A model generated the notes under the pieces. That model was not told the origin of the DNA. It did no database searches and saw only the letters and a list, made by a program, of their open reading frames with translations. From contig NC_018397.1 in assembly GCF_000208865.1 (NCBI RefSeq), forward strand, positions 2,790,001-2,854,000: 64,000 bases of DNA, read 5' to 3'. The stretch comes from Neospora caninum Liverpool. Lineage: Eukaryota; Apicomplexa; Conoidasida; Eucoccidiorida; Sarcocystidae. Below, one piece after another: positions 33,401 to 50,939 of this stretch (its first letter is position 1; every line of letters starts with the position of its first letter). The translations under genes and the position numbers were made by a program.

Positions 33401-35432
33401 TCCACATGCAGGCAGGCGACTATTTGCATGCACATATGGATATACATTGTGGCGTTTTATGGAATTGTTGAGGCGTGTTGAATACACAGAATTTCATTAC
33501 TTTGTAGGCGGCAAACACAGCTACCGATTCGCTCGCTACAGGAACCGAAAAAAACACTGCCACATCCCGCCAGCGCGCAAGTGCATCTAAAAAGGATAAT
33601 GTTTACCGAGCCATAAGTGAAACTACATCTCTTCCTGTACGTATACATCTCCATGGATTTAAATGCGTCCTTCACGTTCATACATGACACGTATATCGTT
33701 ACTCTCTCTACATAGGCCTCTCCTCTGGATACATAGATCTATAGCTATATATTCATTTTAGAGGTCCGAGACATGTGTACAGGTGGGATTTTTATAGTGT
33801 TATAACATTTGTAGAAGTTCATTTCCGTGCTTGAGGGTCTTTTCACAAATTTCTGGTTCCCCTTCACCCCCCGTCAGGGTCACCTCTGCGTTCTTTTTTA
33901 GCCTGGGCGACGGACAGTCCAGCTTTTCTCTTGACACCCACGCATGCGCTTGGTTTTTTCCTGTTTTTTTCTGGCGGTTGCTCGCTGGTGTTGCAAGGAA
34001 ATGGGAAGACTGCCCTTTTTTTCTAATCCCGTATTTTCCCTCGTTTTCTGTGTGTCTGCGAAAACGTTTTCGCGGTTCCGCGCCTGCGCCGGCTTCCTGT
34101 CCCCCCTCTTCTCGACCGCGACAAGCGCAAGAGAGAGGGAGAGGAAAGGCGGGTTTTTCTGCGCGTCCACATTGCCCACTTTTCTCGTTTCTTCTGCTGC
34201 CTCGCCTGCGGTGTATGTACAACCCGATTCCCTCCATATCCCCGCGCGAAGGCAGCCTTCTGTGTCTTCGCGCCTCGTCTTCCAGTTTTCCCCGTCATTT
34301 TTTCGCGCACGCGCGTCGTCACCGTTTGGGGCTTCTCTGGCTTCTTCCTCACTTCCTCCTGCCGCTCAAGTCTCCGTTCTTTCTCGCCTTCACGCCTTTT
34401 CGGGAAGTTTGTCCCCTGGAGAAAACCCACTCGTCGCTGGCGTCGATTGGCACACTGCAGAGAAGTACCCCGGGGAAGCTTCTTTCGACTTTTCTGAACC
34501 AGGGGACCGCGGAAGACCAGGAAAAGGAGCAAGAAGAAAGAGAAAACAAAGGACGAACTGGACGAAGAAATGGACGGCGAGGACGAAAGAGGGGAAGTGC
34601 GAAGGACCATCCACCGTTTTTGAACATCGACCCTGTGAGGCACACAGTCGCAAATCTTGGAGGCCTCTCGATTTTTTACTTCAAAACTCAGTAAACAGCT
34701 ACCTCGAGTGCGTGCGCATGCACTTTTTTTGTTTTCGAGTGTCCTTCCTTCATGCCACCTTCTCCTTTTTTCCTCTCTCGAAACGCGGAGATTTTCGGTC
34801 GCCGTCTTGTGTGCTTGAAGACTTCACGCCTGGGTCTCTTTCCGCCGACGCACACCTTCCTCGAATTCGGTTTTTCCTCTTCTGCGCGTCTCTCGCCAGC
34901 GCCAACTTTTTCGTGTGTCGTCTACGCATCGACTTCTTTGGTTTCGGCTCCTGGTTTCCTTGTCTCTTCTTCCTTCCGTCGTCTTCCCGCGTCTTCTGTC
35001 TGTTCGACTTTCGTCTTGCTTATGTCCAACTGAGACCTGAGCCTCTCCTGCACGTTCGTTTCCGCTTCTCTCTGCGATAGAACAGGAACGCCAACTGAAA
35101 GGAAGACGCGCGCAAGAGTCGACAATTTCTCTTTTCGATTTTTCAACCTGGGGTCACTTCCCGTGTCGCGTCTTTGTCTCCAATCTCTTTCTTCTCTCCC
35201 TGGCTCGTTTCTCTTTCTTTTTTTCTCCTCTTTCTCTTCCCTTCTCCGTCGCGTTTGGCTCTCCTCTTTTTCTTGTCTCTTTTCCGCTGTCTCGCCGCCC
35301 GGTTTTCTTACGTCGTTAGGTCTTCAGCTCCTCTTTTCCCTCCGTCTCTGTTGTCTTTCGGGTCCTCAAGCTTCGCTCCCCAGCGCCGCCTTCTTTCCGT
35401 CTCGCCTCTTCGTCAATTTCTCCTTCTTCAAG
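30416..35432. other. Long intergenic region before SRP54
   Basis: A divergent interval of about 5 kb between the coiled-coil gene (-) and SRP54 (+). Pyrimidine-rich sequence from 33.85 to 35.43 kb is the probable SRP54 promoter and leader; Phe/Ser-rich + frames there (up to 378 codons) and their basic complements are composition artefacts. At 31.8-32.8 kb a two-exon + model is possible (31766-32338 joined to 32531-32836, both phase 0, donor AAG|GTATGC, acceptor CTCTTCCAG), giving a basic 292-residue protein with no known domain. I judge it more likely spurious than real. Confidence 0.4.
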
Positions 35433-41897
<6,465 letters not shown>

Positions 41898-42648
41898 CCC
41901 GCACGGAAGCAAGAAAATGCGGAAGACGGAGAAGGAGAAGAAGACGGAGAATGGAGTGCCTGCGAAGCTGGAGGGGCGAGAAGCACTGGGGAGGAGGCAG
42001 AGAGAAGTGGGGGGGGGGGGTGGAGGTAAGAGAGGAGAACGAGGAGCTCGGGGGCAGAAGAAAAGGATGAGGAGCAACGGCGAATGATCAAGAGGGTATG
42101 GGTTTGGGGAACCTGAGAAAAGGGGGAAACAGTCTCGAGAGAAGAACAGAACGATCGACAGTGGAGCGAAAAGTGAGACAAACAAACCATGGGAAGGCAA
42201 ATGAAGACTCACTAGATTTATTCACACATGCATGCACGCGCATGCACAGCAGTCGGGATGTAGATGAACGCATTCCCTGCATGTATACAGGTGAACAGCG
42301 TCGCGTTTTTTCCTTCTCGTCATGTGCATGCATGGCTGCGTATCATGCTTCGAACGCGCTATGCAGGATACTGTCTATACATGTCTTTACATGTCTATCA
42401 TCCAGTTGCGTAAGGCTGACATTCGCCAACGGCGGCGGCTTCACCAGCGGATGCGTTGTGCCTTGAATCGCCTTTCCTTCTTCGTGGACACAGTTCGGGG
42501 TTGTCTTGCCCTCTCTTTGTTTACGCCTTTATGTCGTCTCGTGCGCTCCCTCACGGGTGGATTTCCCTTTTTCTCACTCTTTCTGGTGTCTGTAGCCTTG
42601 CCGCAGGGTGTTGAATCGCGGGTTGTGCGTCCTATGCATTTGTGTAAT

Positions 42649-42681
<33 letters not shown>

Positions 42682-45220
42682 AGGCGTTCTTTCTTGTTTT
42701 CGTATTTCTCCTTTGTCAGCATTGTGTGGGTATAGCAAAGGACCTCTTTAATTTCGTTTTTCTTCTCGGCTGTAAGCCTCCCTTTGTAGCGGCGAAGAAC
42801 TCCCCTCGTCCCTGCATTCTGCCTGCTCGTGTTTGCTCTTCCTTTTTTACCTCTCTCTGGAGCTGGTTGAAGGGTTCCTTTCTCTCTTTCTTTATGTATC
42901 AGGTCCGTTCGTTTTTCCTTTTTTTCTGCTAGGACTTTCTACCTCGTTGTGCCCGCTGTCTCGCTTCACCTTCGTTCTTCTGCTTCGAGATTTGTTTTCG
43001 TCTCTTTTTTCGCGGATGAACCACTCCGGCACTGCTCGCGTAGTTTTATGTAAATCTCGAGAAACCAAACCGGCAGGATGATTCTTTTTCTCGTACGGGA
43101 CATTCTGCACAATCGATGCTCTCTGCAAACCCCACCTTCTCCGTCCCCCATAGCAGCTGCTCAGCAGAAGAGCAACACAGGTGCTCGCCGGCGTCTCGGC
43201 TTATATTCGGAGGACACGCGAAACCTGTTGTTAGAGTGAACGTTCATTCCAAAGTTTCCAGAAGAGATACGGCGAGTGTGGGAATAAGCAAAATCGCCTC
43301 AGAGCCCAGACAAGTGTTCGCTCCCGGTGTCCAGTGCGGAACAAATCACCTTCCCGTATATCTCTGGCATACCCGCATTGAAGGCGATACTTCTATATGC
43401 ACATCTACATTTACTCTCTCACGATATGTACATCCGTATGTAGGTATGTATATATATATATATGCGTGTATGCTTATAGAGGAGCGGAGAAGAGGAGTTC
43501 TGCCTATGTCCTCGCTCTTCATTTGCCTGTGTCTGGTCTTCTCACATTCCCTGTATCCCTCCCTATGCGTTCTCTCTTCCCTCTCGCGGTGTTAGCCGCG
43601 CTGGTCTGTGCACCTGTGGCGGATCGCTACTTGTTTTGTTGTCCGGTGCTTCTCCGCACGACTCTTGAGGATTTCCAGTCTCTCCGTGAGTAGATACGCC
43701 TAGCTCGACAGCAAAATACATCGAGACTCAAACACGTTCGCTGTTCCAGTGGAAATCCAAAGAAAAGAGAAACGGCTCGAATGCAAGGCACGTCGCTGCC
43801 AGGCTTTTGCCTTGCCGAGACATAAAATAGAATAAAGTCAGACATGTGTGGGTAGAGGAGAGGGCGCCAAACAACGAGGGAATGTGGGAGACCTCACCGC
43901 GTCACTTCCAGTGCAGCAATGTGTTCGCCTCGTTCACACACTCCCGCACAAACAGTAAAGGCTGCTGTTTTGGGGGTTATGCATTCCTTTGCATGCACCC
44001 TGGACAAGGCTTATCTGAACAAGAAAAAGAGAGTCGAATGCTCGGCCGTACTGACGGGGCGCGCTCCCACCTTTCGAGAGACAGGAGAAACTGACAGGGA
44101 CATTACGGCTGCATCCCCCCCCCCCTTCCCCGTGAGGGATGCCGCCTCAGAAGAGACAGAGGATGGAGAGGCACATACGGAGAGAAAAAACAGAGAAAGG
44201 CCGAGAGAGAAAAGAACGTGGCATAAGTAGTCAGTGACAGGCGGTAGACAGCCAGCCGAACCGAGCTAGGAAGGTAAAGCCTAAGCGATGCGCTATTCAG
44301 CAGACTGACTACGTGAGGCTGTGTCACCAGCGCAGCAAATTAAGCAAACTCACAGTTTCCTGTGGCATACCGTAAATCGCTAAATCGAGATATACTCCCA
44401 CTTAAGCACATCCCAGTGCATATCCCCGAGCATATACGCACCTACATCCACCGAGTCACGTATCAAGTACGCGCTTATACGTACGGAACCGAGATGTGTA
44501 TCAACGTCTGCAACACATATGATTACCTATATATATACATACATTTTTATATTATAGGTATGTAAATGTGTATAGGTAAGTAATTATGTTGGGTATTTAG
44601 GTACGTGTGTGTCAGTATTTGGAAAGAGAGCGCGGTATGTTGCAAGGAGTTGAGCGAGAGACGGGGGACTCGACCAGATGGACCCTGTGTTGTGTAGGCG
44701 TTTGCTAAGCTTGAAGAATAAGTGTTCTGTCGACAGTCGAGTGCGCGAGTCTCTCTGCAGGCTCCGGCTCGCCAAGTTGACAGAGAAGCAAACGCGCGCA
44801 GGCGAGAGCTCCGCAGGCTGGGGGGCCCCTCAGAGAGCAGCGACAGCAGAAAGACCAGCGGCAGCAAAAAGACCAGCGAGGGCTGGACAAGCGGGGAGGA
44901 AGACTTCCGAGCGCCTTTTTCAGCGCAGCAGACACGGCTCAACTGTGTATATGAATCTAGAGAGATGTGCAGAGGCGTGTTTTGCCGCACTCTAGACTCG
45001 CTTCCAACTGAGTCGAAAAAAAAGAGCGGTTTCGAAAACGCTCCGCAATCGATGCGCCAGCTGTCTGTACACTGAAAGAGGCACACGCGTGCGGCGTCGG
45101 CGGGGACTGAACTCTCGGCACTTGGCATTTTTCTCTGTTTTATGGCGGTTCTCACCGGCGGGATTTTTCTGCATTCGGCTAATCCGCGAAGAATCGCTGC
45201 GGCGCTGCATGCAGGAAATC
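41898..45220. other. Gene-free region downstream of SRP54
   Basis: Contains the SRP54 3' untranslated region at its left end. It carries a G11-type homopolymer near 42,010-42,020, a C12-type homopolymer near 44,116-44,127 and TA runs at about 42,650-42,676 and 43,448-43,463. Open frames are short or pyrimidine-driven. No gene seen. Confidence 0.45.
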
Positions 45221-46055
45221 CTACGCAATTGCACTGATTTTTTGAGGACAGGCGCAACGGACTCTGGCGACTGCAGGCAGGAATTCCCGCCCCTCTCTGC
45301 TTTTCCTCCTTTCCCGCGCGAAATGCGTTTCGGGACGCCTGTGAGCTTACCTTTTTGCGGTGAGGAAGGAGCCGAGCGAGCACCCAGGCGCGTGTCTGAG
45401 GGCGCCAGACCTGGTTTCTTTTCTCTCTTGTAACTCTGTTGCAGGCGGTGCCGCAGCGCGCTCAGCAACGGACGCAGGACTTTACTTGCTTCGCAGTCTG
45501 GCCTTTCTCCGAAGATTTTCGCATTCTTTTCCGTTTGTTTCTTCCGCGCTCTCGCGCCGTGTTGCTTTTCTCAGGTGCGAGCTTCGAGAGGCGAAAAACG
45601 CGAGTTCCGGAATGCCGAATCTGCGCGAGAGGAGGGAGCAGCTGCATGTCCTAGGTTTTTCTAGGGGGTGAGCGAGGCGTGCGAACCCTCCCGTTTTTGC
45701 GTACCTGGACGCGAAGGCGCGTCACCTTTCCGTCTCTTTTCGCGGCACATGGCGTTCCTCCAGCATTGCCGGACTTTACGGGCAAAGTTCTCAGGAGTTC
45801 CATCTCTTCTCCTGGCCTCGGCCGATTTGTACTGTTGCAAAAGCTGCCGCTGCTCTCTTCGCTGTCTCGGAGGCACCTGACCACCCTCTCCTTCCCTGTG
45901 TACTCTCCCGTGGAAAAAGGTCGCCGCGACGAGGCGGATGCTTTCCCCCTGTTCTTCGTCTCCGTGGCCTCAACGCGCTTTTCCCCAGAACTAAGAACGC
46001 GACGAGTGCAGCGACAGCCGGCCTTGCGCGCACATTTGCGTCTTCCTGCCAACAC
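45221..46055 (-). CDS. Tentative multi-exon hypothetical protein
   Basis: Proposed exons, right to left: 45705 to about 46055 (start unresolved), 45486-45620, 45351-45435, 45221-45270. The internal phases are consistent (0, 0, 1). Donors are CAG|GTACGC, CAA|GTAAAG and AAG|GTAAGC; acceptors are CTCTCGCGCAG, CCTGCAACAG (weak) and TTCCTGCCTGCAG. The product is basic, for example RLRVQIRHSGTRVFRLSKL at the first junction. Two start options exist: an upstream exon ending near 46,050, or the internal Met of MELLRTLPVKSG. No domain is recognised. The + strand is also open in parts, so this call rests on the chain of splice sites only. Confidence 0.25.
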
Positions 46056-46212
46056 ACACAGCTCAAGAACTCCGAGCTCACGAAAGTGCAGCCTCCAACT
46101 TGTAACTTGAAAACACTGGCAGGGAAACTCTCAAACCACCGACTGAAAAATCGAAACAGACACCGAAAAGTCGTTTTCCTTTACCCCCATCGGACCCGCT
46201 CGTCTGCCCACC

Positions 46213-46249
<37 letters not shown>

Positions 46250-47123
46250 TATGCAGCTGTGGGTTGGCGGACTCTGGCTTCCGTGGGATTCTTGTAGCTT
46301 TTTAGTGTGCGGCTGTGGAGGAGAAAGTCTCCATCTGCACTCGCCTTCCCTGTGAATGGCGCTGCTTCGGACGCCGACCAGCGGACCGCTACGCCCTTCG
46401 TACGTGTAGAAATCTTCACGTTTCCTGTCCAATAACTGCATATGTATGCATATCTATACATTTTATATCTACGCATGTGCATTTGATATCTACACAGGTG
46501 CATATCTATGCCTCATATGTATGGGTGGACTCTGAGGCGTTTGCACAAAGGTGCTCTTGCATGTCTGCTCCGTATTGCGTTGGGTGACTAGTGAGGGAGG
46601 CATCTCTTTCGTGTGAGGAGAGCCCGCAACGTCGCGTCTCCAGAGAGCCTTGCCAGCATATGGTGACGGAGTGACATTGTGGGAAAGAGACAGGCCACGG
46701 GAGAACTCGCAAGTCTTTGAGGAAATTGCGGAAGGCGCCAGGAGACACGGGAAGCCGCACACGAGAGGAGCGGAAACACCCGGCGTCTTACCTACACAGA
46801 GACACCTGAGGTCGTGCCCGTTTTCCCCCGCCGTTCTCTCGCGCCTTTTTCTGCTTTTTGCATGCATTTCCTCTCAGCCCTGTTCACTTGGGCGCTCCTC
46901 AGTCCGCACGCTTTCCGTTCGTCGCTTCCTTCTTGTTCTCTCCCTCTCGACCTATCTCCAGTTGTCTTTTCTCTTAGACCCGCATTGTCTGTTCTGCGTC
47001 GTCTGTCTCCCGTACTTTTTCGAGTGCATCGCCCGCCCTCGACTCTGTGCGGTTTTCCCGTCTCTTTTCCCCCTTTCTGCGGGGGACCTTCGTCGTCAGC
47101 GCGCCTTCTGATTTTTTAGCGAA
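46056..47123. other. Leader region of the zinc-ribbon gene
   Basis: Upstream of the gene that begins at 47124. Pyrimidine-rich on + from about 46,800, as in other leaders of this window. A long TA palindrome is listed separately. No gene seen. Confidence 0.45.
46214..46252. repeat. TA palindrome with ATTATA ends
   Basis: A ~30-bp TA run flanked by ATTAT on the left and ATAATATTATAT on the right. The sequence is almost fully self-complementary and could form a hairpin or cruciform. Confidence 0.85.
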
Positions 47124-49028
47124 ATGTCCAGCGCGCCGCCTCGCGACGCGGTTGCCGTCGACGGCCCCAACTGCGGAGAACAGCGCGGCGCCAACTGCAC
47201 CACCCAGGCGTCTTCGCCTTGCTCGCCGCGACTTTCGTGCGCTTCTTCGACTCCTTCAGAGACGCTGCCTTCTTCGCGGCCCGAGGCATCGAGCGGCTTT
47301 TCTGGAGATGCGTCTCCGCGGAATGGCGGGGGCGACGCATGCAGTGCGTCGGCGACGAGTCGGAGAGACGAACGCGAGGAGGGGAAGACTGAGAGTGTCA
47401 AGGGTTGCCGAAAAACCGGAAGGCGGGGAAGGAGACGGAGACCGAGGGAGGAAGCAGGGGTGGGCGGAGACGGAGGAGCACAGAAGAGCCACAAAGCGAA
47501 CAACGCGTGCGCCAGGGAGGCCGAGAAGGAAGAGTACCCGGATCGAGACGAGCTAGGAGAAACAGAGAGGCAGGAGGAACCTGGGACGCCGACAGGCGAA
47601 GGGTGCGCAGTAGACGCCCGAGGTGAAAGGGAGACGGAAGACGCGCCGCCACCCTCTCTGCACGGTCAACCGATGCATCCGGCCGCCATGGAAGAGCCCT
47701 GTTCTTCCTCCTCGTCACAGGGCGAGGAGCGCGAAGGATCTTCGTCTGGTGTGGAAGTATCGCCAGAAGGAGGCAAACACAGTGACGCGTCTTGGTTTCC
47801 AGACGCCTCGACACAACACACACCTTCAACTGAAGAGCCAGGCACCCTTGTCGATAACCGGTCTTACTCGTCCTCTTCTTCCTCTCCTTCGTCTGTCCCT
47901 ACGGATTTCTCTGCTTCAGCTATCGATGTGCCTGTGTCTCGTGCGCTTCCTGTTTCTCGAGGGTGTGATTCTCTCGCGCCTGTGGCAGCGGGGGGGAGTG
48001 CGACGACTGCCGAGGCTGGGGCTTCAGGTCTCCACCCCTCGCGTCTTTCGTCGGAGATGCGCCGGCTTCTCCTGGAGTACAAAGTTCAGGTGTCTCCTCT
48101 TGCTGCGTCTCCGCGGCCCGCGCACCGAGTGTCGCGGCTGCGCAGTCCGCCGCTCTGGCCTTCGCGGCGCGAGGCGGCGCCCGACGCGTCGCGCTTCCGT
48201 CTGTCATCCTTTGAGGCGCCGGCGCCCGTGCACGTGGACCTGTCTCTCTCCGCGGACGAGATGCATGCGTGCCCGTCTCTCGCCGCGCTGGACGACTCCT
48301 CGTCTCGAGCGGGGCCTCCGGTCGGCGTGCTCGACATCGACATTGCGCGGCTCTTGAGTCGGCGTTTGCGCATCACGACGCGCGGCCCGAAGAAACCGTC
48401 CAGTCTCTCCCTCGCTCCAAACAGCCGCTGCGGCACCGAGCCGTGCTCGCCGCTTCGCGGGCCAGCTCACGATGTATATACAGCTGAGCTGTCGGGGCAG
48501 GGGCTGAGTAGCGCAGAGGACGCGGAGAAGATGGAGCGGCGCTTCGAGGAGCTGAGGGGACAGAGCGACGGAGGGGACTGTCGCCCTTCTTCGTTTCTCG
48601 CCTGGGGATCGGCGCGGCCGACGGCGGCTCTCGAGGTGTCCGGGGGCGAGCTCTTGCGCCGCGGACGGAAGCGAAAGCGCGCAGCTGCGTTGCTCGACAA
48701 ACTGCAGATTCTCAAGTGTCTGAACTGCGGAGAAGTCGCGCGCGGCGGCTACAAGTTCGGCGACTATGTGATTTGCCGGTGCTGCGGCGAGAACAACTTC
48801 GTGGTCGTCCGCGAGTGGAGCCCAAGCGGCGAAGCGACCTCAGTCGGAAGGCCAGGAGACAGGGGACAGGTCGCAGGGACAGGCGGCGCAGACCGAGGTC
48901 GGTGCGACACCAAAAGAGAAATGAACGGCATGGACAGCAAAGACGATGACATGGGAGGCAAGATGTTGGGAAGCGACGATAGCTCAAGTGAAGACGAAGC
49001 CCCCAGCGCAGAAATGTTTCAATACTAG
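47124..49028 (+). CDS. Disordered protein with C-terminal zinc ribbon, unknown function
   Basis: A single frame of 634 residues ending in TAG. The first ~520 residues are Ser/Glu/Arg/Pro-rich and look disordered. A short conserved-looking stretch around 310-345 (SRLSSEMRRLLLEYKVQVSP) may be a binding motif. Residues 532-554 hold two Cys knuckles: C532-L-N-C535 and, after GEVARGGYKFGDYVI, C551-R-C-C554. Hydrophobic flanks (KLQILK before, NNFVVVREW after) make a compact zinc ribbon, as seen in transcription, RNA-polymerase or ribosome-associated factors. The last ~70 residues are acidic. A basic segment just before the ribbon (RRGRKRKRAA) could be a nuclear localisation signal. The function is not known; a nuclear role is inference. 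The ATG is in acceptable context (GAAATGT). A 25-bp minisatellite follows the gene. Confidence 0.75.
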   Translation: MSSAPPRDAVAVDGPNCGEQRGANCTTQASSPCSPRLSCASSTPSETLPSSRPEASSGFSGDASPRNGGGDACSASATSRRDEREEGKTESVKGCRKTGRRGRRRRPREEAGVGGDGGAQKSHKANNACAREAEKEEYPDRDELGETERQEEPGTPTGEGCAVDARGERETEDAPPPSLHGQPMHPAAMEEPCSSSSSQGEEREGSSSGVEVSPEGGKHSDASWFPDASTQHTPSTEEPGTLVDNRSYSSSSSSPSSVPTDFSASAIDVPVSRALPVSRGCDSLAPVAAGGSATTAEAGASGLHPSRLSSEMRRLLLEYKVQVSPLAASPRPAHRVSRLRSPPLWPSRREAAPDASRFRLSSFEAPAPVHVDLSLSADEMHACPSLAALDDSSSRAGPPVGVLDIDIARLLSRRLRITTRGPKKPSSLSLAPNSRCGTEPCSPLRGPAHDVYTAELSGQGLSSAEDAEKMERRFEELRGQSDGGDCRPSSFLAWGSARPTAALEVSGGELLRRGRKRKRAAALLDKLQILKCLNCGEVARGGYKFGDYVICRCCGENNFVVVREWSPSGEATSVGRPGDRGQVAGTGGADRGRCDTKREMNGMDSKDDDMGGKMLGSDDSSSEDEAPSAEMFQY

Positions 49029-50840
49029 GCAGAGAAGACTCCCGAGAGAGCGAGGCAGTTTCGCGAGTGCGACAGAATACGATGAGAAGCAGACCAGGGA
49101 GGAACTGGAAGGAGCGAGAAAAGGGGAAGGAGAGAAGGACAGGGGAGAGAGACGGAGAGAAGGACAGGGGAGAGAGACAGAGAGAAGGACAGGGGAGAGA
49201 GACGGAGAGAAGGGGTGTGGAGACAGTGAGGGTGTCGCGCAGAGACGGAACACTCGTTCGCGGTTGCACAGGGAGGCATGAGAGAGAGTCGGAAGGGAAA
49301 CAGGGAAGAGATAGCCGGGTCAGAGAGATCAGTGGACACGCGAAGGCGAAAAGGCGAAACGATGAACATAGTCCTCGCCGTTCCGGTGTCGTCTGCGATA
49401 CGAGAGACGAGAACAGGGAAAAGAAAAACGGTGAAAGAAACTCCCTTGTACAGTTTGTGCAGACGAGGTGGAATCACCTCTTATGCAGATGTACCGGAGC
49501 CTTTCATTTTTTTGGTTCTTTTTGGCTCTGTCTTGCGTCGTCGCATATCCAGGAAGAGGGAAACGACGCGCAAGAGGAGTTCGAGCGTGATTTTTTAGGT
49601 CCCATGCAAACGCGGAAAGAAGACGCATTTATATGTATATATACTTATATATATATATATATACATATATGCGACAGAGCTTGTGGACGTCGCAGAGGCG
49701 TGTGTCTTTGCCGTGTTTGCTTTTCTCCGCATTCAAAACACCTCGATAACCTCACAAACGGAGCTTCGAAAACGAAGGGTTTTGTTTCTTCAAACAAGGC
49801 AGCGCTATGGCCCAACTCGATCAATCTACACAGACCGAAAACACAAAACCCACAAGGCCTACCCATATATATGTATATCATATACGTACTGATAAATGCA
49901 GATTTGCATGTAAATATTGCACAGAAACTGACATAGGGCACATAAGCCGATATAAAGTCATCGGTGGCTGAGCTTCTCGGGAGGCGAGCGACTGTTTGCT
50001 CTCCGAGGCTCGGAGGCAGCTTTCGTCGAAAACCCTTTTTTCCTTTTTCGTTGCGACCGCAGAGCTCCACCTCTTTCCTCTCTTGCTCGGCTCTTCCTTG
50101 TTTGTTGTAGAGCCGCTTCCCTGTCTCTCGCTCCCAGGGTGCTTCCTGCGTGTGCATTTTGGACTCTTCAACCGCGCGATCGCTGCATGCGGTCGAGCGT
50201 CAGTCGCAGAACTCAGAAGAGCCTCGAGAAGTCGTGAGGCCGCGAAACTCGCCAGACGTCTCTCGGCACTGGCCACCCTCTTCCTCAGTCATTCCGCACT
50301 TTAGTCATTTGCGGAGAGCAGACTCGTTATGCGACCAAAGTTTCTCTCCCTTTGCGAGAGAGGACGGCCTTTCTTCTCTGTAGCGGCTGCAAGGCTCGCG
50401 GCGTTCTTCAGGGGCTCTCCCTCTTCTTTTTGCAATTTTCGCAATCGTCCCGGTCTTTCAACGACGCGCTCACCCAGTTCAGGCTCTTGGCAGGAAAGGC
50501 GCGGTGGGGTGCCTTCCCGTTCGCTTTCCTCGCCAGGCCGTGTACACCCCAGAGAGAGAACCGCAAACGCCTCCCAACGCGCGCAAATGCGTCTCAGGAG
50601 CAAATTGCAATTCACACAGGCTCCCGCCTTCTCCAGCTCTTTACACGCACCCTCGATCCCTTCTACACCCACGAGTGCAACGCATACTAACCGATACACA
50701 AATCAAACCATCGATCTACATACAAATATACACCCATATATATATATATATATATACAAAACTCCATACATACATATGGGTATATACCTACATTTTTGTG
50801 TATTGGTATGAATCAGACGTAACAATAAGGGACGCAAATG

Positions 50841-50875
<35 letters not shown>

Positions 50876-50939
50876 GCGTGCACGCGTCTCTGTGAGTCGT
50901 GCAAGTAGAGACAGGTCAGCGGTCGAGGAGACGGGCGAT
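49029..50939. other. Intergenic region between convergent genes
   Basis: Holds the 3' ends of the zinc-ribbon gene (+) and the RpoA gene (-). It contains a 25-bp minisatellite and TA runs near 49,630-49,670, 50,735-50,757 and 50,843-50,873. A minus-strand frame at 50301-50699 (132 codons) has some coding-like character but no domain and lies in the probable RpoA 3' untranslated region. No gene is called. Confidence 0.45.
49136..49210. repeat. 25-bp minisatellite, three copies
   Basis: Three tandem units starting at 49136, 49161 and 49186, each beginning AGGACAGGGGAGAGAGAC. The second unit differs by one base near its end. It lies 108 bp after the zinc-ribbon stop codon and is purine-only apart from its C residues. 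Confidence 0.9.

Noticed and set aside
33831..35080. Phe/Ser-rich + frames of 287 and 378 codons before SRP54
   Set aside because: Composition follows the pyrimidine-rich leader and there is no domain or splice support.
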